DNA of 16,495 bases from the NCBI GenBank assembly GCA_040235555.1, contig JBECKZ010000011.1, positions 1 to 16,495 of the forward strand, written 5' to 3'. Shown here in pieces: positions 8,649 through 15,119 of the stretch. This DNA is from RI-92 sp040235555. Lineage in GTDB: Bacteria > Pseudomonadota > Gammaproteobacteria > UBA6429 > Thiohalophilaceae. The notes under the pieces were generated by a model, which saw only the letters and a program-made list of their open reading frames with translations, ran no database searches and was not told where the DNA came from. Made by a program: the position numbers and the translations under genes. Within the stretch, counting starts at the first letter, position 1. The number at the start of each line of letters is the position of its first letter.

Positions 8649-10093
8649 ATGCCTGAAACGAATTTAGTCATTGCCCGCAAGGCATTACTGGAACCGGCAG
8701 ACCTGACCGATGACGCATTGCAAAAAGTCATTCATTCCATGTTGGGCCATGCCATCGATTATGCCGATCTGTATTTCCAGAGCAGCCGGCACGAGTCCTG
8801 GGTGCTGGAAGACGGCATCGTCAAGGAAGGTCAGCATAATATCGAACAGGGAGTGGGTGTGCGTGCCGTCAGTGGTGAGAAGACTGGCTTCGCATACTCT
8901 GATGAAATTATCTTACCAGCCTTGACCGAGTCTGCCGATGCCGCACGTGCGATTGCGCGCCAGGGCCAGACTGGCAACCTGTCCGCCTGGCAGGCCAGAC
9001 AAATCCAACCTTTATATAGCCATGACGATCCGCTCAGTGTCTTGAGTGCAGAACAGAAGGTGGCGCTGTTGCAAGCAGCGGACGCGGAGGCACGCAAGCA
9101 GGATCCCCGTGTGAAACAGGTGATTGTTTCGCTGGCTGGTGTCCACGAAGTGGTGCTGGTGGCCGCCAACGATGGCACTTTGAGTGCGGATGTGAGACCG
9201 CTGGTGCGCATGAACGTGAGCGTCATTGCCGAGCACAATGGCCGCCGCGAACAGGGTAGCGCCGGTGGTGGCGGACGTTTGTCCTATGACTACTTTTTAC
9301 AGGAAGAACGCGGCCTCGGTTTTGCCCGCGAAGCCGTGCGTCAGGCCCTGGTCAATCTGGAGGCGATCGATGCGCCGGCTGGCACCATGCCGGTGGTGTT
9401 AGGGCCGGGTTGGCCCGGTGTGTTATTACATGAAGCCGTCGGCCATGGCCTGGAAGGCGATTTAACCGCAAGGGCAGCTCGGTGTTTTCCAATCGCATTG
9501 GTCAGCAAGTGGCCTCGAAACATTGTACCGTGATCGATGATGGCACCATCGCAAACCGTCGAGGTTCCTTGTCTATAGATGATGAGGGCACACCCAGTGG
9601 GCATAATGTGCTTATCGAGAACGGCATCCTGCGCGGATATATGCAGGACAAAATGAATGCGCGCCTGATGGGCATGGCGCCGACCGGGAATGCGCGGCGT
9701 GAATCCTACGCACATATGCCAATGCCACGCATGACCAACACCTACATGGCACCTGGTGAATACGACCCACAGGAGATCATTGCCTCGGTGGATAAGGGTA
9801 TCTATGCAGTGAATTTTGGTGGCGGCCAGGTGGATATCACCTCGGGCAAGTTTGTGTTCTCGGCCAGCGAGGCCTATCTGATCGAAAACGGCAAGGTCAC
9901 CACGCCGGTAAAAGGCGCCACGTTGATCGGTAATGGCCCCGAATCTATGAACCAGGTCAGCATGGTAGGCAACGATTTGGCACTGGATACCGGTGTAGGT
10001 GTATGTGGTAAGGAAGGCCAGAGCGTACCGGTGGGCGTCGGTCAGCCAACCTTGCGTATCGATCGATTAACCGTAGGCGGGACGAGTGGCTAA
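8649..10093 (+). pseudogene. tldD: TldD metalloprotease gene with a one-base frameshift
   Basis: TldD pairs with PmbA (TldE) as a metalloprotease acting on unfolded peptides, for example in microcin B17 maturation and CcdA degradation. The N-terminal half reads in one frame from ATG 8649 (GGAAG at 8639-8643 is a fitting Shine-Dalgarno; another ATG lies at 8637). It contains LYFQSSRHESWVLEDGIVK and the metal motif HEAVGH (His261, Glu262, His265). Just after GLEGD the frame is lost at the TTT at 9461-9463, and the reading ends at a TGA (9531-9533), giving about 294 aa. The rest of TldD continues in another frame to 10093, with QVDITSGKFVFS and VCGKEGQSVPVGVGQP. Adding one T would give GDFNRKGSSVF and a 481-residue protein, the normal length. 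Either a real mutation or a base-calling error. Confidence 0.92.
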
Positions 10094-10096
10094 ACA

Positions 10097-11461
10097 ATGA
10101 GTACAACAGCATTACAAAATCAAACCAGACAGGACAGCCTGTTTGATAGCGCGCGCCTGCGTGACATCGTGAGTTTCATGCTGGAAGAAGCCAAACGCAA
10201 AGGGGCCACGGCTGCTGAAGCCGGCCTGAGTGTGGAAGCGGGTTTATCGGTGACCGTGCGTCTGGGTGAAGTGGAGACTATCGAACACAATCGCGACAAG
10301 GGCCTGGGTGTCACCGTATACGTAGGACAACGCAAGGGCTCGGCCAGTACCACGGATTTTTCTCGCCAGGCGGTAAGCGAGACAGTACAGGCTGCCTGTG
10401 ATATTGCCCGTTACACCCAACCCGATGAATATGCCGGGCTGGCAGATCCTGCCGACCTGGCCCGGACTATCCCGGATCTGGATCTCTATCATCCGTGGTC
10501 AGTAACGGCCGAGCAGGCCATCGAACTGGCAAGAGAGAGCGAAGCGGTTGCACTTGAGTACGATAAACGCATTACCAATTCCGAAGGCGCCTACATCAAC
10601 AGCCACAGCGGCCAGCGATTTTATGCCAACAGCCAGGGCTTCATGGCGGATTTCCTGACGACACGGCATAGTAACGGCTGCACCGTCATTGCCAGTTCCG
10701 GTGAGCGCATGGAACGCGATTACTGGTACAGCGTGTCGCGGGTCGCAGATCGGCTGGAAGACGGCAAACAGGTCGGTGAAAAAGCCGCGCAACGGGCGAT
10801 TCAACGCCTGGATGCCAGACACCTCAAGACGCAAAAGTTGCCAGTGATCTTTCAAGCCGAGGTGTCACGTGGTCTGCTGGGTCACCTGGTACGTGCCATC
10901 AGCGGTGGTTCACTCTATCGCAAGGCCTCATTCCTGCTCGATAAACTCGATAGCCAAATCTTTCCTGGCCATGTACGCATCGATGAACGTCCACACCTGC
11001 CACAGGCTCTGGGTAGTGCGCCTTTTGATAACGAAGGCGTTACCACCCGCGAACAGGATCTGGTGAGCGAAGGTGTTCTGCAAAGTTATGTCCTCGACAG
11101 CTATGCCGCACGACGGTTGGGTATGCGCACTACCGGCAACGCTGGCGGCGTGCACAATCTGTTCATCAATCACGGGGAAGATGATTTAAAGGGGTTGCTC
11201 AAAATGATGGATCGTGGCCTGTTGATCACGGAAGTCATGGGGCAGGGCGTCAACATCGTCACCGGTGATTACTCCCGTGGTGCCGCCGGCTTCTGGGTCG
11301 AGAACGGCGAGATCCAGTACCCGGTAGAAGAATTCACCCTCGCCAGTAACCTGGCCCGCATGTACCAGCAACTGGTCGCGGTCGGCAACGACGTGGACAA
11401 ACGTAGCAGCATACAGACCGGGTCGTGGTTGATTGAGGAGATGATGATTGCGGGGGATTAG
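10097..11461 (+). CDS. pmbA: Metalloprotease partner PmbA/TldE
   Basis: This 454-aa protein is the TldE/PmbA half of the TldD-TldE protease. It lacks the HExxxH motif, which TldD supplies. Recognisable family blocks include ETIEHNRDKGLGVTVYVG (about residues 56-73), FYANSQGF, LLGHLVRAISGGSLYRKASF, and near the C-terminus NIVTGDYSRGAAGFWVENGEI. Length agrees with the E. coli protein (about 450 aa). It starts 3 bp after the tldD stop, so the pair is co-transcribed. The gene yjgA, often placed between them in related bacteria, is absent here. Its reading frame is intact, although the partner tldD is interrupted. Confidence 0.95.
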   Translation: MSTTALQNQTRQDSLFDSARLRDIVSFMLEEAKRKGATAAEAGLSVEAGLSVTVRLGEVETIEHNRDKGLGVTVYVGQRKGSASTTDFSRQAVSETVQAACDIARYTQPDEYAGLADPADLARTIPDLDLYHPWSVTAEQAIELARESEAVALEYDKRITNSEGAYINSHSGQRFYANSQGFMADFLTTRHSNGCTVIASSGERMERDYWYSVSRVADRLEDGKQVGEKAAQRAIQRLDARHLKTQKLPVIFQAEVSRGLLGHLVRAISGGSLYRKASFLLDKLDSQIFPGHVRIDERPHLPQALGSAPFDNEGVTTREQDLVSEGVLQSYVLDSYAARRLGMRTTGNAGGVHNLFINHGEDDLKGLLKMMDRGLLITEVMGQGVNIVTGDYSRGAAGFWVENGEIQYPVEEFTLASNLARMYQQLVAVGNDVDKRSSIQTGSWLIEEMMIAGD

Positions 11462-11535
11462 TTGTTGTCTCTTTTCTATCCTTTTTAATTTCTTTTAAAA
11501 GATAGTTTCGCTCGCGCCTTCGGCGCTGTAGCGAG

Positions 11536-11565
11536 GTACCTTCTTTGTGCAGACAAAGAAAGTAC
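11536..11565. repeat. Left-end hairpin of the intergenic repeat element
   Basis: GTACCTTCTTTG (11536-11547) pairs with CAAAGAAAGTAC (11554-11565), leaving one C-A mismatch and a six-base loop. It resembles the right-end hairpin at 11942-11971 in size, loop length and core sequence. Confidence 0.8.
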
Positions 11566-11624
11566 CCAAAGAAAACTGCCCCGCTGTCGCAAATCACAGC
11601 TTCGCTTATGAAACTGCTCAGGCG

Positions 11625-11660
11625 GTCAGCAGACAGGACATCCCTGTCCAGTCTGCTGAC
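11625..11660. repeat. Internal 10 + 5 bp hairpin
   Basis: GTCAGCAGAC (11625-11634) and GTCTGCTGAC (11651-11660) are perfect inverted repeats. After one A-A mismatch the stem continues with GGACA (11636-11640) and TGTCC (11645-11649) around a TCCC loop. No T run follows on either strand, so a simple Rho-independent terminator is not supported. Confidence 0.8.
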
Positions 11661-11680
11661 TGGCGGCCTCCTTGCCGCCA
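11661..11680. repeat. Internal GC-rich hairpin
   Basis: TGGCGGC (11661-11667) pairs perfectly with GCCGCCA (11674-11680) around a six-base loop. It directly abuts the preceding hairpin and is followed by a small CACCC-TTC-GGGTG stem (11679-11691). Confidence 0.7.
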
Positions 11681-11808
11681 CCCTTCGGGTGCAACCTGCG
11701 CTGTTTCAACGCTCACCTGCTGCGTCAGCATGGGGTTTATCCACTTTACTGGAATAAACAGTAAATCCGAGTCCCATTCTCTATCTCGCTAACTGATACA
11801 TCCCCATC

Positions 11809-11925
11809 TGATTGCCGTTCGTGTCTTTTGGCTGAACACAAGTGGCGCCCACAGGGGCGAGGCAGGATGCCGAATATCATAGCGCCCCTGAGTACAGCCA
11901 ATAAGACACGAACGCTTGGCAATCA
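11809..11925. repeat. Long imperfect inverted repeat with a nested stem
   Basis: The left arm 11809-11834 (TGATTGCC then GTTCGTGTCTT then TTGGCTG) pairs with the right arm 11895-11925. All 26 left-arm bases pair; the right arm carries a four-base and a one-base bulge. Inside, CAGGGGCG (11852-11859) pairs perfectly with CGCCCCTG (11883-11890). An alternative short stem, CGCCC (11846-11850) with GGGCG (11855-11859), would compete with it. As RNA this would fold into one extended rod. It may be the core of a mobile repeat or a structured RNA; the sequence alone does not decide. Confidence 0.8.
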
Positions 11926-11941
11926 CGGGTGAGCTTCTTTG

Positions 11942-11971
11942 CCTACTTTCTTGTCGTTACAAGAAAGTAGG
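11942..11971. repeat. Right-end perfect 12-bp hairpin
   Basis: CCTACTTTCTTG (11942-11953) and CAAGAAAGTAGG (11960-11971) are exact inverted repeats around the loop TCGTTA. It is the mirror partner of the left hairpin at 11536-11565 and probably marks the right boundary of the element. Confidence 0.85.
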
Positions 11972-12049
11972 TCGCCAAAGCGGCGAAGCCACGGGCGAAA
12001 TAATTTGAATTTGACAATAACAGATGAAAAACTTACAGAAAATTTTGTG

Positions 12050-12077
12050 GCAGGGCAGTGCGGTGTCACTGCCCTGC
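12050..12077 (-). terminator. Probable terminator of the AhpD-like gene
   Basis: GCAGGGCAGTG (12050-12060) and CACTGCCCTGC (12067-12077) form a perfect 11-bp GC-rich stem with a six-base loop, 25 bp past the stop of the - strand AhpD-like gene. On the - strand the stem is followed by CACAAAATTTTC, an imperfect T tract, so termination is plausible rather than certain. Confidence 0.6.
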
Positions 12078-12101
12078 GGTTACGCGTCTAACAAACCACG
12101 A

Positions 12102-12617
12102 TCACACTTCGATGTCAACCAGGCTGCAGGTCTTGGCTGTACCCAGGGCGCGTTTAATACCGGGGAATACAGTGGCGGTCGCGATGGCGATGCCGAATTC
12201 CAAAAGTGCGCCTTTATCAAAACGGGCCGCGATTCGATCTCTCAAGTCTTCATTGACGGGTACATTGGCAGCCACGCTTTTCGCGTAGTGGTAAACATCG
12301 CGCAGATCGGCTGGTAATGCATCACCTCCGCGAAGGGCGATTTGTATCAAATCTTTGTTGATCCCGGCTTCGATTGCCATGCGTACATTGAGCTGGAGGC
12401 ATTCGCCGCAGTCTGCGACCTGCATCGCAGCCAATTTCGCCACCCAATAGTCGTTGCTACTCAGTTTTTCATGATGTCTGGCCAGGGGTAAGAAATTGTT
12501 GAATTTGGCAAATCCTTCCGGTGAGTGTTCAAGCAGGTCGCGCATGTAGGTGCTGTCGTATTGATAGTGTGCCTCGAATTGCGCGATTTGATTCAGAGCT
12601 TCGGCTTTGTTTGTCAT
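12102..12617 (-). CDS. AhpD-like / carboxymuconolactone decarboxylase family protein
   Basis: This 171-aa protein resembles the all-helical AhpD-like/CMD family: FNNFLPLARH, an alpha-helical core WVAKLAAMQVADCGEC with CxxC at Cys70 and Cys73, then MAIEAGINKDLIQIAL. In AhpD the pair of cysteines and a following His carry out thiol-disulfide chemistry for peroxide reduction. Here the residue at the usual His position is Asn77 (CxxCxxxN), so the chemistry may differ. The start ATG at 12617 has GGAAG eight bases upstream. The gene follows the ECF41 sigma factor and has its own ECF41-type promoter (12671-12701), so it is the probable target of that sigma factor. Its substrate is unknown. Confidence 0.87.
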   Translation of the reverse strand: MTNKAEALNQIAQFEAHYQYDSTYMRDLLEHSPEGFAKFNNFLPLARHHEKLSSNDYWVAKLAAMQVADCGECLQLNVRMAIEAGINKDLIQIALRGGDALPADLRDVYHYAKSVAANVPVNEDLRDRIAARFDKGALLEFGIAIATATVFPGIKRALGTAKTCSLVDIEV

Positions 12618-12670
12618 ACTGGGTTCTTCCGTGTGTGCTGGAGGCTGCCCAATGCAACCTGCTCTATCCT

Positions 12671-12701
12671 TAAGACGCGGGACGACACGGGTTTGTGACA
12701 G
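12671..12701 (-). promoter_or_regulatory. ECF41-type promoter of the AhpD-like gene
   Basis: On the - strand, TGTCACA (complement of 12694-12700) is followed after exactly 16 bases by CGTC (complement of 12674-12677), extended to CGTCTTA. This is the ECF41 promoter form as I know it. It sits between the sigma stop codon and the target gene; the CGTCTTA ends 53 bp upstream of the ATG. It shares CTGTCACAAA and CGTCTTA, and the spacing, with the promoter in front of the sigma gene. Confidence 0.88.
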
Positions 12702-12707
12702 TGTGGA

Positions 12708-13595
12708 TTACTGCAGCGGCGGTATCTCGGAGAGTTTATCCGGGTTGCGCACTATGTAGATCGCGGTGATACGCGTTCCGTCAGTAACAAATGCTTGTGC
12801 CGACTCGAGTTGTCCATCGAGATAGCGCAACAGTCCCGGTTCACCGTTGATCGTGGCCATGCGGTAGATGATCTGATTATTGAATTTCTTCGTTGCATGT
12901 GCGTACAGTTTTGCGATCCGTTCCATGCCACGAAGGATAATGGGGAAAGATGGTACCTTGCCGCCACCGTCACTGACGAGCATGACGTCGTCGGCCAATA
13001 GCGCTTTGATGGTTTCGCGTTCTCCGCCACGCGCGGCCTGCATGAAACTGGCAAGCAAGCGACGATGTTCTTCTCTCGATACCTCGAAGCGGGGGTGTTC
13101 CTGTTGTACGCGCTGCGACGCACGATGCACCATTTGCCGGCAGCTGGCCTCGTTCTTCCCGAGCAAGGCAGCGATCTCGGCGTAATCATGTTCGAAAACC
13201 TGCCGCAGCAGGAAGGCCGCGCGTTCTTCCGGTGCCAGGCGTTCGAGCACCCACATGAGCGCGAGTGATAACTCGCTCGCCAATTCAGCGGTGGTCTCCG
13301 GCGTGTGTTCATCTTTTTCCACTAAGGGTTCAGGTAGCCACCAGCCGACGTATTTTTCACGTTCGGACTTAACCGCACGTAGCCGGTCGATAGCAAGGCG
13401 CGTTACGATGGTGACCAGCCAGGCCTCGGCAGATTCCACTACCGCTAGGTTAGTGCCGTGCCAGCGCAGCCATGCGTCCTGCAACACGTCTTCGGCATCA
13501 GTGCGTGTACCAAGCATGCGGTAGGCGATGGCGTACAGACGCGGGCGCAATGCGGCGAAGGTATCCAGACCGGTAAGTGAGTCGTCGCTATTCAT
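12708..13595 (-). CDS. ECF41-family RNA polymerase sigma factor with SnoaL-like C-terminal domain
   Basis: This 295-aa protein has a sigma-2 region (residues about 10-75: LYAIAYRMLGTRTDAEDVLQDAWLRW), a sigma-4 region (about 108-165: LAPEERAAFLLRQVFEHDYAEIAALL) and a C-terminal extension (about 175-290) of the SnoaL/NTF2-like type. All three ECF41 signatures I know are present: WLPEP (86-90) in the linker, DGGGK (209-213) and NPDKL (284-288). In this family the extension modulates sigma activity in place of a separate anti-sigma factor, and none is encoded next to this gene. Its own promoter and that of the AhpD-like gene both carry the ECF41 consensus, indicating autoregulation. SigJ is the name of related actinobacterial proteins. 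The inducing signal is unknown. Confidence 0.93.
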   Translation of the reverse strand: MNSDDSLTGLDTFAALRPRLYAIAYRMLGTRTDAEDVLQDAWLRWHGTNLAVVESAEAWLVTIVTRLAIDRLRAVKSEREKYVGWWLPEPLVEKDEHTPETTAELASELSLALMWVLERLAPEERAAFLLRQVFEHDYAEIAALLGKNEASCRQMVHRASQRVQQEHPRFEVSREEHRRLLASFMQAARGGERETIKALLADDVMLVSDGGGKVPSFPIILRGMERIAKLYAHATKKFNNQIIYRMATINGEPGLLRYLDGQLESAQAFVTDGTRITAIYIVRNPDKLSEIPPLQ

Positions 13596-13625
13596 AATAG
13601 ATCTGCCCGGGTTGTTGATTCCTTA

Positions 13626-13656
13626 TAAGACGTGACAAACGAGGGCTTTGTGACAG
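13626..13656 (-). promoter_or_regulatory. ECF41-type autoregulatory promoter of the sigma gene
   Basis: On the - strand, TGTCACA (complement of 13649-13655) and CGTC (complement of 13629-13632) are separated by exactly 16 bases. Both elements extend identically to those of the downstream target promoter (CTGTCACAAA and CGTCTTA). The site lies 30 bp upstream of the sigma ATG and 39 bp past the mgtE stop codon. Confidence 0.88.
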
Positions 13657-13695
13657 CACGCGACTTGGTTTTTGTTACAAGGAAAAAGCAAAAAT

Positions 13696-15057
13696 TTATA
13701 GTAAAAACAACGTCGCCAACCCCAGGAACACAAAGAACCCGGTGACATCTGTCACCGTGGTCAGGATCACCGTACCGGAGAGGGCGGGGTCGAGTTTGAA
13801 TTTTTTCAGGATGATCGGCAGCAGGGTGCCAGCGAAGGCGGCGGCAAACAGGTTAATGATGATGGCGGCGCCCATGACCACGGCGACACCAGGTTTACCG
13901 AACCAGGCGTCGGCGAAGATGGAGATGACTACGGCCCAGATGATGCCGTTGGCGATGCCGACACTGAGTTCTTTAAATAAGAGACGACGTGAGTTGCTTT
14001 TACTGACCTGGCCGAGGGCCATGGCGCGGATCACCAGGGTCAGGGTCTGGCTGCCAGCGATACCGCCCATGCTGGCAACGATGGGCATGAGCACGGCGAG
14101 GGCGACGATCTTGTTGATGGTCTGGTCAAACAATTTGATCACCGAGGAGGCCAGGATAGCGGTGATCAGGTTGATCCCAAGCCACACGGCGCGGCGCGTG
14201 GTACTTTTTATTATGGGTGAAAACAATTCTTCATCTTCGCTTAAGCCCGCCATGCGCATCAGGGATTGATCGGCGGTGTCACGAATCACGTCGACCACGT
14301 CGTCAATGGTGATCCGGCCCAGCAGTTTGTTGTTGTCGCCCACGACCGGGGCTGTGACCAGGTCGCGGCGTTCGAACAGGTTCGCAACTTCCTGTGCCGA
14401 CAGGGTGGCCGGAATGCCTTCGATGTCGCGGTCCATGATGTCATCCACCATGATGTCGGTATCGTGGGTGAGCAACTCGGTAAACGGTAGAATACCTTGT
14501 AATACGCCTTCGCGATCCACCACGAATAGACTGTCGGTAGTGTCCGGGATATCGCCACGCCGGCGCAGATAGCGGAATACCACGTCGAGGGTGGTGTCGG
14601 CGCGTACCACCACGGTGTCGAGATCCATCAAACCACCGGCGCTGTCCTCCGGATAGGCCAGCACCGAGCGCAGGCGCTCGCGGTCCTGGTACTCCATGGT
14701 GAGCAGAAGTTCCTGGATAACGCTTTGCGGCATTTCCGGCAACAGGTCTGCCAGATCATCGGTATCCAGACTTTCGGTCGCCGCAACCAGCGCCTCGGGT
14801 TCCATCTTCTTGATGATGAGACTGCGGGCTTCATCATTGAGGTGGAGCAGGACCTCGCCTTCGTGCTCGGCGGGGACGTGTGGCCAGATAAAATCACGTT
14901 GTTCGGCGGGTAGCGAATCGAGCAGGTGCGCAATATCCGCGGGGTGGAGATGCTCCAGCAATGCGTCGATTTGATCGACATTGCCGTCAGCAACAGCATC
15001 GGTCAGTTGTGCCAGGACATTGACTTCCTGTTCCTGTACAACGTCTTCAGTCATCAT
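13696..15057 (-). CDS. mgtE: Magnesium transporter MgtE
   Basis: This 453-aa protein is an MgtE-type Mg2+ channel in the inner membrane. Order of parts: an acidic, helical MgtE N domain (about 25-135, LLEHLHPADIAHLLDSLP), two CBS domains (about 141-200 and 204-262; EDSAGGLM at the junction, RITIDDVVDVI near the end), a plug helix, and five membrane segments (about 291-453). The pore region shows GGIAGSQTLTLVIRA (331-345) and Asp437 in TDVTGF, the position of the pore Asp. Cytosolic Mg2+ bound by the N and CBS domains closes the channel in characterised homologues. Two ATGs are in tandem; GGAGG is four bases from the first and seven from the second, so 15054 may be the true start. It lies 62 bp after ptsI on the same strand. 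Confidence 0.95.
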   Translation of the reverse strand: MMTEDVVQEQEVNVLAQLTDAVADGNVDQIDALLEHLHPADIAHLLDSLPAEQRDFIWPHVPAEHEGEVLLHLNDEARSLIIKKMEPEALVAATESLDTDDLADLLPEMPQSVIQELLLTMEYQDRERLRSVLAYPEDSAGGLMDLDTVVVRADTTLDVVFRYLRRRGDIPDTTDSLFVVDREGVLQGILPFTELLTHDTDIMVDDIMDRDIEGIPATLSAQEVANLFERRDLVTAPVVGDNNKLLGRITIDDVVDVIRDTADQSLMRMAGLSEDEELFSPIIKSTTRRAVWLGINLITAILASSVIKLFDQTINKIVALAVLMPIVASMGGIAGSQTLTLVIRAMALGQVSKSNSRRLLFKELSVGIANGIIWAVVISIFADAWFGKPGVAVVMGAAIIINLFAAAFAGTLLPIILKKFKLDPALSGTVILTTVTDVTGFFVFLGLATLFLL

Positions 15058-15119
15058 TCGCCCTCCACTAACTTGACGGCAAGTGTAGCAGGCGATTCAA
15101 CAAAAGCGAACAACGGGTC

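Larger units (their letters stand above)
11508..11971. repeat. Composite intergenic region made of many inverted repeats
   Basis: About 460 bp between convergent pmbA and the - strand AhpD-like gene has no credible gene; short open frames here have unnatural composition. It contains a series of inverted repeats: a nested stem at 11508-11534 (TCGCT/AGCGA around GCGCC-TTC-GGCGC), hairpins at 11536-11565, 11625-11660, 11661-11680 and 11679-11691, a long stem at 11809-11925, and a perfect hairpin at 11942-11971. The outer hairpins share the theme TTTCTTTG/CAAAGAAAGTA. From memory, elements with such CAAAGAAAGTA hairpins at their ends are scattered between genes in many gamma- and betaproteobacteria, but no database comparison was possible. 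It also fills the pmbA downstream region, so some hairpins may end transcription. Confidence 0.7.

Noticed and set aside
9482..10093. The C-terminal part of tldD as a separate gene starting at GTG 9482
   Set aside because: The sequence continues TldD directly in the middle of a conserved block and has no start signal; it is the second half of the frameshifted gene.
11476..11505. AT-rich hairpin (CTATC...GATAG) just after pmbA as a terminator
   Set aside because: The stem is weak and bulged and no T run follows it on the + strand. Any role in ending pmbA transcription is unsupported.
11545..11792. Two short overlapping + strand open frames in the intergenic element
   Set aside because: They lack recognisable domains and ribosome binding sites and run through the inverted repeats, so they are most likely chance frames in repeat DNA.
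12064..12088. A second ECF41-like motif on the + strand, TGTCACT then CGTC, inside the terminator hairpin
   Set aside because: The last base of the -35 element differs, the gap is 14 rather than 16, and it would transcribe antisense into the AhpD-like gene. The TGTCACT also arises from the hairpin itself.
12024..12317. A 97-aa + strand frame
   Set aside because: It is antisense to the well-supported AhpD-like gene and its terminator, with no family resemblance.
15080..15113. A sigma-70 promoter for mgtE (TACACT with an upstream TTCGCT on the - strand)
   Set aside because: The -10 match is fair but the -35 agrees with consensus at only about three of six positions, so it cannot be distinguished from chance.
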